64,000 nt of DNA, from contig JBDNIY010000016.1 of the NCBI GenBank assembly GCA_041688015.1, positions 62,001-126,000 of the forward strand. The letters run 5' to 3'. Of this stretch, positions 53,488 through 61,916 are shown in pieces. The notes beneath the pieces were generated by a model. It had not been told where the DNA came from. It searched no databases and saw only the letters and a program-made list of their open reading frames with translations. The stretch comes from Parvibaculum sp041688015. GTDB lineage: Bacteria > Pseudomonadota > Alphaproteobacteria > Parvibaculales > Parvibaculaceae. Each line of letters starts with the position of its first letter. Position 1 is the first letter of the stretch. A program made the position numbers and the translations under genes.

Positions 53488-53880
53488 ATGACGACTTATA
53501 TCGCAATCATCCACAAAGAAGCCGCTAGCGATTATGGCGTGTCGTTTCTGGATTTCCCCGGCTGCGTCTCGGCAGGTGCAACGCTCGAAGAAGCGCGCGC
53601 AGGCGCGGCAGAAGCCCTCGGCCTTCACATCAAGGGTATGGAAGAAGACGGCGAGACAATCCCCAAGCCCTCGAAGCTCGACGACATCATGAAGCACCCC
53701 GATTTTGCCGATGGTGTTGCCGTGCTGGTTGATGCGCCTAAAGTCACAAAAGCAATCCGCGTGAACATCACCGCGCCCGAAGATGTCATGCACACAATCG
53801 ACGCCTATGCCGAACAGCATGGCTATACGCGTTCGGGTTTTCTCATTCAGACGGCGCTTGAAAAAATTCGCGCCGCCTAA
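53488..53880 (+). CDS. hicB: HicB family antitoxin
   Basis: 130 residues. The N-terminal partially degraded RNase-H-like domain (YIAIIHKEAASDYGVSFLDFPGCVSAGATLEEA) is shown here only by its key piece DFPGCVSAG. The C-terminal part (about 85-130) is a ribbon-helix-helix DNA-binding segment (AIRVNITAPEDVMHTIDAY, GYTRSGFLIQTALEKI). It masks the HicA active site and represses the operon. It follows hicA by 5 bp, the order of classic hicAB loci. Confidence 0.92.
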   Translation: MTTYIAIIHKEAASDYGVSFLDFPGCVSAGATLEEARAGAAEALGLHIKGMEEDGETIPKPSKLDDIMKHPDFADGVAVLVDAPKVTKAIRVNITAPEDVMHTIDAYAEQHGYTRSGFLIQTALEKIRAA

Positions 53881-54309
53881 ACACATCCGCCTATAGAGAA
53901 TGCCTATAGCCGAGCGCCCTCCAAGACGAAGGACGCGGCAACGCTTTTGCCTATAGCCAATGCTTTAGTGATTTGCCCATGCGCATCTTGCCGACAATCA
54001 TTTGCACGGCGCAGCGCCGCAGGTGGCTAAAGGCATCGGCGGGCACCAACTAAAGAAAATAGCTGCCCCCGTCGCCAGATCGACCTACCCTTCAAAAAAT
54101 CGCCGCGCTTTAGCAAAACCTAAAGCGCAAGGGCTTAGGCGAAATTCGCATCCATCGTAAAGGCGAGAACTAAAGTTTGATTCATCGAATCCCTTTAGGG
54201 TTTTGCCTATTCGCATCCGATTGATCGGATTTCATGCCATTTGCTCAATCCGCTAAAGCTGCAATTCTTGTAGCTCCGCTTTGAGCAACAACTGCAAGCG
54301 TCAACGCAT
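53881..54309. other. 429-bp non-coding region with repeated CTAAAG/CTTTAG and GCCTATAG motifs
   Basis: No gene is visible. CTAAAG or its complement CTTTAG occurs eight times and GCCTATAG three times (near 53889, 53902 and 53950). TTCGCATCC is repeated twice later. Within it lies an integrase-like remnant (53979-54055). Short repeated motifs near a Rep-like gene can be iterons or regulator sites, but the Rep gene is 1.5 kb away, so this is only a suggestion. Confidence 0.45.
53979..54055 (+). pseudogene. Remnant of an integrase gene 3' end
   Basis: The stretch from GCGCATCTTGCCGAC to GGCTAAAGGCATCGGCGGGC closely copies the integrase gene around 53022-53100 (GCGCATCTTGCAGAC and GGCTAAAGGCATCGGCG), with scattered changes and frame damage. 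It corresponds to the tail after the catalytic Tyr (AHLADGHLHEAAAHVAKGIG region). It is either a partial duplication or the relic of an earlier related integrase. Confidence 0.75.
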
Positions 54310-55044
54310 ATGAAAAAGCCATCCCCAAAAAAGACGACTCCAAATAAATCTTCAAAACCTGCCAAGACAAAAAAGATGAACGAATGGGATGTCGCCGAAA
54401 AAGCCTACAGCGATGAAGTCATCTCAGAAATTGCTGAGCGCTATAACTTTTCCGCTGAAAAAACCAATTTCAAAGACGTCATTCATAAAGGCGCTGTCTA
54501 TTTTGAAATGTTCTCTGAAAGCGACGCAAACTATACGCCTGAAAAATTAGGCGCAGAGCAAAAGCATCTTGAGAAAGAGGTTGCAAAGATTAGGCAATTT
54601 CAGGAAGCACTCGGACTTGAATCCTATTCCCGCCGAAAACTCAAAGAACCTGCGCCCAACCCATTCATGGAAAAGGTCTTGGAAATCGCCTACGCGGCGA
54701 TGCGTCATCAAAACCCCAGTATTCTCGAAGTCGAACTTTACCGCCTGCAACATGATCGAACGCAACTAAGCGATGCGTTGACTCAAATCCTCTATGACGA
54801 CGAAGATCAAATCGACGACCTAAAAGGACGCCGCCGCGGACGCCCATCTAACAGAACCACATTTGAATTTGTCAGCCGCCTATCTCGGTTCTGGCAATCG
54901 GAACTAAAACGACCGCTGAAATTCGATTCTCACCAAGGCGAGCTACTTACGGACGCCGCCCACTTTATCAAGGATTGCGCTGAGCCACTCGTTCCCCTGA
55001 CCAATAGCCAAGTCATATCGATGATGCGAAAGGTGCGTGGATAA
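54310..55044 (+). CDS. Island protein of unknown function
   Basis: 244 residues, unrecognised. The first 25 residues are Lys/Pro/Ser/Thr-rich and probably disordered (KKPSPKKTTPNKSSKPAK). The rest is mainly helical and charged, with a coiled-coil-like segment (about 85-110), a basic GRRRGRPSNRTT stretch near 185 that resembles a nucleic-acid-binding hook, and a compact C-terminus. AT-rich codon use suggests an island origin. It lies between the repeat-rich gap and the AlpA-like gene. A DNA-related role is a weak inference from the basic patch and position. Confidence 0.75.
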   Translation: MKKPSPKKTTPNKSSKPAKTKKMNEWDVAEKAYSDEVISEIAERYNFSAEKTNFKDVIHKGAVYFEMFSESDANYTPEKLGAEQKHLEKEVAKIRQFQEALGLESYSRRKLKEPAPNPFMEKVLEIAYAAMRHQNPSILEVELYRLQHDRTQLSDALTQILYDDEDQIDDLKGRRRGRPSNRTTFEFVSRLSRFWQSELKRPLKFDSHQGELLTDAAHFIKDCAEPLVPLTNSQVISMMRKVRG

Positions 55045-55067
55045 GAATTTTCTTTCGAATTCAACAA

Positions 55068-55108
55068 CTTGCAAAAAGTCATCGAAATTTTCGCCGACTT
55101 TTTGCAAG
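55068..55108. repeat. Perfect 13-bp inverted repeat
   Basis: CTTGCAAAAAGTC (55068-55080) and GACTTTTTGCAAG (55096-55108) with a 15-bp spacer, 24 bp after the unknown gene. It can act as a terminator-like hairpin or as an operator for the AlpA-like regulator encoded 106 bp downstream. Confidence 0.75.
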
Positions 55109-55213
55109 CACTTTTGACTGACATCACGCCAATCTCCTCCTAGCGTCTCCCTATCGCATTCAACCTTTCGCAGCGCATTAGCCTCGAAAGATAAGCTGTA
55201 AGAGAGAGACGCA

Positions 55214-55444
55214 ATGGCAGACGAAAACAACACCTCCGAATATCTGGACCAACTCTTGAACGAACAAGAGGCGGCCAAATCCCTAAGCTATAGCGTGCGC
55301 GCCCTCCAGAACTGGCGCTTGCGTGGTGGCGGACCCAAATATGTAAAAGTTTCAGCTCGCTCAATTCGCTATCGCCGCCGTGACTTGATCCGTTGGATTG
55401 AAACCCGCACCCGCGCCAACTCCTCAGAAGCGATGCAACACTAA
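55214..55444 (+). CDS. AlpA/excisionase-like helix-turn-helix protein
   Basis: 76 residues with a MerR-type HTH_17 fold: LNEQEAAKSLSYSVRALQNWR, then GGGPKYVKVSARSIRYRRRDLIRWIE, read as LNEQEAAKSLSYS and RYRRRDLIRWIE. This is the standard recombination-directionality/AlpA form. It should bind near the att site to steer the integrase to excision, or regulate int. It lies two genes from int and directly before the Rep-like gene, an order shared with many phage satellites. Confidence 0.88.
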   Translation: MADENNTSEYLDQLLNEQEAAKSLSYSVRALQNWRLRGGGPKYVKVSARSIRYRRRDLIRWIETRTRANSSEAMQH

Positions 55445-55454
55445 TTCAGTTTTG

Positions 55455-55592
55455 CCCTTGCGGGAGGTCGTAGCCCCGCAAGGGATTTTGGGGGCGGAGC
55501 CGGGGCGCAAGCCCCGGCCCCAAACCAAGCCTCACACTCTGGCGGGCTCAGGCCCGCCCCCAAAACAACCTGCTACGGCGCACGAAGTGCGC
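55455..55592. other. Cluster of four strong hairpins before the Rep-like gene; possible origin
   Basis: In 138 bp: CCCTTGCGGG/CCCGCAAGGG (55455-55464, 55475-55484), GCCGGGGC/GCCCCGGC (55499-55506, 55511-55518), GGCGGGC/GCCCGCC (55541-55547, 55552-55558), and GCGCAC/GTGCGC (55578-55583, 55587-55592). Each is perfect with a 3-10 nt loop. Such density suits a single-strand or double-strand replication origin, or a structured mRNA leader; the first may also terminate the AlpA-like transcript. Confidence 0.6.
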
Positions 55593-55759
55593 AACCTTTC
55601 TTAAATATGGGAGAAAAACATGGATCAAATTCTGTGTACGGAAAAACTCGTTCAATCGCCCGGCTTTGCCGACAACGCGTTGCCTCACCGGGCACGAAAG
55701 AGGGGGATCCCTGTAACACCCCCCTCATCAATTACATCCCTCAATCAGGAATAAATATC

Positions 55760-56914
55760 ATGTACCAAGTTCTCTACTCCGGCTTTGACAGCCTCGACAT
55801 CTCTTTTCAGGGTGCGTTCTCACCTTCGGTCCTCGAAGCTCTTGAAACAGCCCGTACCGCCGCTGAGACCACCCAGAAGGTCCAACCTACTCAGATCGGA
55901 CCCAAGGCCCTCCCCGTGCTTGTGAAGGCCACCGGACGACGCGGCGGATACCGCTTTGTATTCGACAATGGCCCAACCGGCGCAATCTTCGCCGCTAAGA
56001 ATAATTCTAGCCAAACCGAACCGAACCTTTTTGTCTCACTCCGCGCCGCCTGCCTGCTCACCCGTGGCTATGACGGAGCCAAGGCTTGGCTCCGCGAGAC
56101 ATTAGAGGGCATGGGGTTTCGGGTTACAGGCGTCGCCATCAATCGCTTTGACTACGCCATCGACATCCTCGCGCCCGACTTCGTCCTCAACCTCGAAAAT
56201 GTTCTAGCCCCAGCGCGCGCAAAGGTTCGCCCCTATTGGTCAAAGGACAACTCAGAGGAAAGCGACCCAAGCGCGCCTAAGGCAGTCCTGCGTGGACGCC
56301 ATTGCGAAAGCGCCACCATTGGCGGCATGCCTAACCGGCAAGTTATTCTTTATGACAAACGACGCGAAGCTATCGACAAAAAAGCGTTCCATTGGTTTGA
56401 GACGTGGAAGGTTGATCGCAATGACCCAAACGCCAGAGTGTGGCGTATTGAAATCCGCGCCGGACGCGACGCGCTCGCCAAGCTCATGCCTTTTCGGACC
56501 TATGAGGCGGTCGAAGCCAACGCCAAGCCGTACCTCATCAAAGCGACAAATGACATCCGCTATCTCGACGGGACAACAAAACAAGGCAACGTCTCCCGCA
56601 TCCCCTCACATCAAATTTGGCAAACCGTACAGGCCGAACTCGCCAGCATGACCGACAAACCTTTGCCTGCCTTGCTAGAGCCTCGCGCCATCGAAATCAT
56701 GCGCCTTCAAAGAGAGGACATGGCCCTCATGCAAGGGTGCGGAAACTTGCTCAACTACCTCATTCTAAAAGGCATCCCGCCAGACGAAGTAGGCACCCAA
56801 TTCCGCCACCACATGAACCGCGCCGCAACCACATACGAACGGCAAATCGGGCGGCAATTGATCCAGAAAAAGGCTGAAGAAATCGACGGTCGCCTCGCGT
56901 TCCTCAGACCATAG
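55760..56914 (+). CDS. Rep_trans-like replication initiation protein or relaxase
   Basis: 384 residues from the ATG at 55760 (AGGA upstream); an in-frame start at 55607 would add 51 residues translated from the structured leader. Family features are YSGFDSLDISFQG at the start, INRFDYAIDI, RQVILYDKRREAIDKKAF and VWRIEIRAGRDAL. These resemble Rep_trans rolling-circle initiators, a family that also contains the MobT relaxase of Tn916-like elements. A nicking tyrosine is plausible in LYDKRREA but not proven. It should start replication or mobilisation of the excised island at an origin, perhaps in the hairpin cluster just upstream. Confidence 0.78.
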   Translation: MYQVLYSGFDSLDISFQGAFSPSVLEALETARTAAETTQKVQPTQIGPKALPVLVKATGRRGGYRFVFDNGPTGAIFAAKNNSSQTEPNLFVSLRAACLLTRGYDGAKAWLRETLEGMGFRVTGVAINRFDYAIDILAPDFVLNLENVLAPARAKVRPYWSKDNSEESDPSAPKAVLRGRHCESATIGGMPNRQVILYDKRREAIDKKAFHWFETWKVDRNDPNARVWRIEIRAGRDALAKLMPFRTYEAVEANAKPYLIKATNDIRYLDGTTKQGNVSRIPSHQIWQTVQAELASMTDKPLPALLEPRAIEIMRLQREDMALMQGCGNLLNYLILKGIPPDEVGTQFRHHMNRAATTYERQIGRQLIQKKAEEIDGRLAFLRP

Positions 56915-56923
56915 CAAGTCGAA

Positions 56924-59536
56924 CTACTTCGACTTAATCATGCCCGGTAACTTCGCCTTGACCTCACTCATCAAAACCAATGAGCATTCGACGGTCTCAC
57001 CGTCTTTGATCAACTCAAGCGTCCCTGCGCTTGCTGTACTATCCCAAGCGAAGTTCTCGGTCATGAGACTCAAAACCTTGTCTTTATAGGCGGTGTCCGG
57101 ATTGTCTAAGTGGTCTCCTTTGGTTTCAAGGACCAACAAACGATCCGGACCACTTCCACTTTGAACAGCGAAAATAAAATCCGGATAGATTTTCTCGCGT
57201 TGCCAACCCTGAATACCATATTGAGTTCGCGCGACGTTGCGATGCCACCACTTAAGAGCCTTGTCACCGTCCAGATAAACCGCAACGTCCCTTTCGTCAT
57301 TATTGAAATCATTTTCATAGATAGGCGAAAACAAACTGCGTTCCAAAGAACCACCGTCTTCCCCAACCAATTGACGCTCTTTCTTTGCGACAACGCGCGA
57401 CATAGCATCAGGCATCACCCAATTATTGCCGTCTGCGCGAAGTCGGAACTGAATGTTACCCGCCTCTACCTCTCCTTTGAAAAGAACTTCCGCGCGTTTG
57501 TTCCGCTCCTTGTCCAAACCCAACCGCAACTGCTCAACAATCAAGCCGCCCAAAACACCGATCTTCTCCGCCGCAAAGCCTCTCTTTTTGAGACGAGCAA
57601 GAAGCCGCTCGACAATCTCTCGTCCGACAAAGGGATTTGGCACCAAATCCGAAATCGCACGAACAGCGTGAACAGCGTGAACAGCATCAAAGGAAAACCC
57701 TTCATCGCCGCCCGCCACAATCTCAGAGACAATGCGCTCATCGCCCTTATCAACAAGCTCAATGCGTTGAAGCTGATTTTGAGCCGCCCGCGCGTTTTCG
57801 GGTATCTTGTCGGCAATGGTTTTGGGATCGAATTTCCGCCAATCGATCATCGACAAAATGTCGGTCTCATAGTCAAGATCACGAGCCCCCGTCTTATCAA
57901 CCAGCAAAACCTTCGGCAGATAAATTTTGGTCTTCTGAAACGTAGCGCGACGCTCGATCCGCTTGGGGATACCGTCCTCTCCGCCGGTCTCATCATCGCC
58001 GCCAACGGCAAGCACAAGATCACCCAAGCCGTCTCTCTCCAAGCCCTCCTTAATGGCCGTCACAACATCGCCGGTCTTTGCGTGGTGGCTTACCACATAG
58101 CCCTCATCCAACGCGGCCACGCCAGTCTTCATGGCGTCCGGTTGCCGCAAAATGCGACCAACGAGCTGGGTCATCGCGCTTTTGTTTGAACTAGCAGCAA
58201 GCGCGCACAGCACATAAGCAAAAGGACAATCCCACCCCTCCTGCAAAGCCTGTTTAGTAATGATCACTCGCACCCGATTTTTGGGTGACATCAATTCCTG
58301 TTTTTCAGGTTGCTTAAGATCATTTTGCTCCGCCGTCTTAATCGCAATTTCTTCATCAGCTAGACCGACAGTCATCAGCCAATCGCGCACGTCATCGGCA
58401 TGAATATGACCGCCTTCCCGTTGGTCTTTGCCAGTACGTTCAACCTGCACAAGCATGATCGGGCGAATATAGCGCTGCGTCTCGGCTCGCAAGGCCACCG
58501 CCGCTGCGGCCAAACTTTTCAACCGCTCAAGGGCGGTATTCAGCGTAGCCTTCCAGTCCACTCCCTGCCGTGCATCCAGATTAAGCGGCATTTTGATCAT
58601 GCCCTCGCGGTCCAGTTCTTTGCCCGTTACCTCCACAAGCACATTGGCAGGCCGCGCGGCGACGGGATTTTTGCCACCTTTGGCAAGAACGTCCTTTGGT
58701 GTCGCGGTCAACTCCAAAACAAAACTAGGATTGAAACCATAGAGCGTTTCAACTGCCAGCGGAGAGATAGCCCGGTGGCCCTCATCCATCACGACAACAG
58801 GCCGAATAATCCGAAGCGCATTACCCAGAGAATCCTTCACCATGGGAAACATATCTTCATAGGCATCAAGGTTAGGCGTGCGCGCCAAGGCTTCGGCATG
58901 CGCTTGTTGATCGCCTTCAGCAGGCGTGAACCCGTGAACATCTCCTCGATCTCTAAAGATTTTCAACGTGTCTTTCGTTTCACGATTTGCTGATTGCAAC
59001 ATCAAAAGCATGACACAAAGATTCGCTTCCACGTCGCGCACATTGAGAACGTCATTTTTCTCAAGAATAAGCACCTTGCCCGCCGCTGCACGGTCCAGCG
59101 CTTGCCGATAATGATGTTGACGGTCTTTCAACGCTTTCAGCGTTTGCGTATAAATCGCCTCATTTGGAACAATCCAAAGGACAAAGCCTGTATTTTGATT
59201 GAAATATTTTCCGAATATGCGCGCTAAAGCGTCAATGGCAATATAGGTTTTTCCCCCACCCGTCGGTACTTTCAAAACCGTATTTGGAACAGAATTTCCC
59301 ATTCCATCTCTACGCGGAGAATATGGGATAGCGGATCGACTGACCGGTAGCTTGCCTTCACCGCGCAGCCCTTCCCATGTCGCTTCTGAAAAATCCGGCA
59401 CCGACAATTTGAGCTTTGGACGCTCAGCAAGCAATTCCGCCACTTCGTCAGCGGCCATCTTCTCTACCGTCAACCGGTCAAGATAGACTTCAAGTGCCGT
59501 CAGCACTCGTTCCTGATATTCAAGGGCACGAAACAT
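56924..59536 (-). CDS. res: Type III restriction endonuclease, Res subunit
   Basis: 870 residues. Superfamily 2 helicase motifs: Walker A VPTGGGKTYIA (91-97), DEGHRAIS (DExH), LTATP, and QEGWDCPFAY with the arginine motif LVGRILRQPDAM. The C-terminus has a PD-(D/E)XK nuclease: YPDFIFAV and LLVLETKGDH. It needs Mod to recognise DNA, moves with ATP and cuts when two unmethylated sites are head to head. It follows the 126-residue gene by 5 bp and the mod gene on the same strand. Slightly shorter than EcoP15I-type Res but apparently complete. Confidence 0.93.
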   Translation of the reverse strand: MFRALEYQERVLTALEVYLDRLTVEKMAADEVAELLAERPKLKLSVPDFSEATWEGLRGEGKLPVSRSAIPYSPRRDGMGNSVPNTVLKVPTGGGKTYIAIDALARIFGKYFNQNTGFVLWIVPNEAIYTQTLKALKDRQHHYRQALDRAAAGKVLILEKNDVLNVRDVEANLCVMLLMLQSANRETKDTLKIFRDRGDVHGFTPAEGDQQAHAEALARTPNLDAYEDMFPMVKDSLGNALRIIRPVVVMDEGHRAISPLAVETLYGFNPSFVLELTATPKDVLAKGGKNPVAARPANVLVEVTGKELDREGMIKMPLNLDARQGVDWKATLNTALERLKSLAAAAVALRAETQRYIRPIMLVQVERTGKDQREGGHIHADDVRDWLMTVGLADEEIAIKTAEQNDLKQPEKQELMSPKNRVRVIITKQALQEGWDCPFAYVLCALAASSNKSAMTQLVGRILRQPDAMKTGVAALDEGYVVSHHAKTGDVVTAIKEGLERDGLGDLVLAVGGDDETGGEDGIPKRIERRATFQKTKIYLPKVLLVDKTGARDLDYETDILSMIDWRKFDPKTIADKIPENARAAQNQLQRIELVDKGDERIVSEIVAGGDEGFSFDAVHAVHAVRAISDLVPNPFVGREIVERLLARLKKRGFAAEKIGVLGGLIVEQLRLGLDKERNKRAEVLFKGEVEAGNIQFRLRADGNNWVMPDAMSRVVAKKERQLVGEDGGSLERSLFSPIYENDFNNDERDVAVYLDGDKALKWWHRNVARTQYGIQGWQREKIYPDFIFAVQSGSGPDRLLVLETKGDHLDNPDTAYKDKVLSLMTENFAWDSTASAGTLELIKDGETVECSLVLMSEVKAKLPGMIKSK

Positions 59537-59541
59537 GGCGC

Positions 59542-59922
59542 TTACGCCCGTTCGATGCGATAGAGCGCATATGGCAAGGGCACAAACTCAACCGACAAAT
59601 TATTCTCTGCTAAGAGTTTTTTTGACACATACCGCGCGGGAGCAAAGACCAGATGCCGCTTTCCCGGCTTGCTTTCGGCATACTGTTTGGCCTTCGATAA
59701 GGTCAAAGCAGCATCGGGCGATTTCAGCCAATCAAGATCGGGCTTGTAAAGCATCCACACATGCGCCGCATCGCTTTCGCCAAGATAAAATTTGGACGCC
59801 TTCATTTTCTTTGGATCGAAGGAAGTATTAGTGGCCATGTGAAACAGCGCTGCACCAAGCCCCGCATAGTCTGGCAGGGTCTTACCGGTCAGAATTTTAT
59901 CTAATTCAATCGGCTCGCCCAA
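59542..59922 (-). CDS. Small protein of unknown function between mod and res
   Basis: 126 residues, beginning MGEPIELDKILTGKTLPDYAGLG and ending ARYVSKKLLAENNLSVEFVPLPYALYRIERA, quoted here as its key part VEFVPLPYALYRIE. It is a mixed alpha/beta sequence with no membrane segment or catalytic motif I recognise. It starts 44 bp after the mod stop and ends 5 bp before res, so it is part of the operon. Possible roles are an accessory of the Mod-Res complex or a control protein; neither is shown by the sequence. Confidence 0.82.
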   Translation of the reverse strand: MGEPIELDKILTGKTLPDYAGLGAALFHMATNTSFDPKKMKASKFYLGESDAAHVWMLYKPDLDWLKSPDAALTLSKAKQYAESKPGKRHLVFAPARYVSKKLLAENNLSVEFVPLPYALYRIERA

Positions 59923-59966
59923 TGTGCAGTAGGTAAAACTCCCACCAAGTCCTTCGGTGTGTCCGT

Positions 59967-61325
59967 CTATTTTTTCTCTCCGGTAACAATCAACTCGCCG
60001 TCTTTAACTTCTTTTTTTATTGTTTCAAATTCATGCCCGTGAAGGTTTTCTATACCTTCGACGCTATGAACGAGATCAGACGCCTTTTTGATTGAGGTCC
60101 AAGTCAAATTTTGCCGCAACAGCTCAGTCTTTTGTACGCCGGAAAAAACATAGCCTCCAATCACTCTCCGAATGCGTTCGGCGGTGAGTTTGTCCGCATA
60201 CTTTTCAATTTCTACCAAAATAAATCGACGATTGCCTCCATCCTCTGCATTTGCTGATAACACTGCGTGTGCGGTGGTTCCGGTTCCTGCAAAAGAATCA
60301 AGCACCACTCCCTCTTCTTGAACAACTTGTTCAATAAAATAACGCACAAATGCGGATGACTTCGGAAACTCGAAATCACCGTCACCCATAATTTCCGACA
60401 CTTCACGAGTTCCCATGCCAGTATTAAACTGCATGATCATCGAAGACAGGCCTTTGAATTTGTTCTTAATCTCACGTTCAAAAAGTTTGTGTCGCGGGCG
60501 ACCATTGTGATCCGACGGCCAAAGAATTCGCTTTTCCGCGATCTTCTTCGCCATAGATGTCGGCTCAAATCTCCAACCTTTGGCCGGGCATCCGTAGTTA
60601 ATGCCTGTCGCTGGATCGATCAAATCATAATGCAGATTTGGCCTTCTATCCTTACTTGCCAATCCTGTTAAATCAGCACTACGCCATGAACCACGCTCAT
60701 CATCATCAAGATTTGAAAACTTTGTTGAATCTTTTTCCGCACCTTTGAGCCGCACGCCGGAATGCCCACCAAAGCAAAGAACATACTCATGGTCGCTTGA
60801 AACGCCCGTCTTACTCCGCGTGTCTTCACTTACCCGCGAACGCCAGACAAATTGCGCGATGAAGCTATCGGGTCCAAAAATTTCAGATGCGATACTTTTA
60901 AGGCGCTCGACCTCATTGTCATCAATGCAGATAAAAACAATACCTTCGTCTGACAAAAGCTCAGCAAGCATCCGAAGACGAGGCCACATCATCGCACACC
61001 ATTTGTCATGTCTCAGCCCATCTTCAATCCCTACTGGATTAGCTTCGAGCCATTCTTTGATCATTGGTGCATTTACATTATCATTATAAGACCAATCTTC
61101 AGTGCCAGTGTTGTAAGGCGGATCGATAAAGATGCAGTCCACCTTGCCCGCATACATTGGCAGAAGCGCCTTCAATGCGTGAAGGTTGTCGCCATGAATG
61201 ATCAAATTGCCATCAAGTGACGCCGCGCCAATGCCTTTTTTGGGGTGCGTCACAAGCGGGCGGAAGGGCACGGCCAAGTGGTGGTTATAGACAAACTCTT
61301 TGCCCTTGAAATTTAGTTCGGTCAC
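59967..61325 (-). CDS. mod: Type III DNA methyltransferase, Mod subunit
   Basis: 452 residues from the GTG at 61325, where the family sequence (LNFKGKEF) begins; an upstream ATG at 61379 adds 18 unlike residues. Motif IV DPPY is in DCIFIDPPYNTGTEDW near the N-terminus and motif I DSFAGTGTTAHAV near residue 330, the beta-class order of type III Mod proteins, which make N6-methyladenine. The variable target-recognition region (about 170-300) lies between them. No repeat tract for phase variation is seen in it. The operon order is mod, unknown, res. Confidence 0.92.
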   Translation of the reverse strand: MTELNFKGKEFVYNHHLAVPFRPLVTHPKKGIGAASLDGNLIIHGDNLHALKALLPMYAGKVDCIFIDPPYNTGTEDWSYNDNVNAPMIKEWLEANPVGIEDGLRHDKWCAMMWPRLRMLAELLSDEGIVFICIDDNEVERLKSIASEIFGPDSFIAQFVWRSRVSEDTRSKTGVSSDHEYVLCFGGHSGVRLKGAEKDSTKFSNLDDDERGSWRSADLTGLASKDRRPNLHYDLIDPATGINYGCPAKGWRFEPTSMAKKIAEKRILWPSDHNGRPRHKLFEREIKNKFKGLSSMIMQFNTGMGTREVSEIMGDGDFEFPKSSAFVRYFIEQVVQEEGVVLDSFAGTGTTAHAVLSANAEDGGNRRFILVEIEKYADKLTAERIRRVIGGYVFSGVQKTELLRQNLTWTSIKKASDLVHSVEGIENLHGHEFETIKKEVKDGELIVTGEKK

Positions 61326-61500
61326 AGCCGCCCCATCTCTTGCTTGTTGCTCAAATCCCCCGCCCGCGACGCCGCGCACGACTGAAAAGACCTTCGCTCA
61401 ATTCAGTGATTCAGGCCAGAAAACGGATACGCGCTTTTTGGACAAAATGGGGCATGTGGAAAAAACGAAGCCCTGAGAGACAGAAAGTTTTCTCTCCGCC

Positions 61501-61522
61501 TGCTTCCAAAATGCTTCCAAAA
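61501..61522 (+). repeat. Right arm-type integrase box pair
   Basis: Two TGCTTCCAA boxes in the same orientation and spacing as at 51910-51931, differing in one base between the boxes. It lies 61 bp from the right att repeat. The 260-bp gap from mod to the tRNA gene holds this pair and no gene. Confidence 0.65.
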
Positions 61523-61582
61523 CGGCAAGCGACGAAATTGGCCCGAAGGCCAATCATCGCAACACATTGATTTCATTGAATT

Positions 61583-61661
<79 letters not shown>

Positions 61662-61916
61662 GCCGAGGCGTCAACCTTAAGGTCATCGCCGGGTGGGGAA
61701 CCACCAATCCTGTCGGAAAAACCCGGCAAGGAGGCAGCTAATAGCAAAGGAATTAGGGCCTGTCCAGCGACGCTCACCCGGTTTTGGCGCTCAGAGCCCA
61801 ATGAGCCGCGATTCAGAGTCAAAACTGGGGAAAACAGGGGCGCGGCGCGCAAATTTGTCACGTCTTGGCCCGCCCGCGCAGGCATCGCCACCCCATCGAA
61901 TCGACGCTAGAGTCGC

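Noticed and set aside
57110..58189. 359-codon plus-strand frame within the res gene
   Set aside because: Antisense to conserved Res sequence, without recognisable domains or a ribosome site.
59967..61325. Phase-variable mod gene, as in some pathogens
   Set aside because: No simple-sequence repeat was found in or just upstream of this mod gene.
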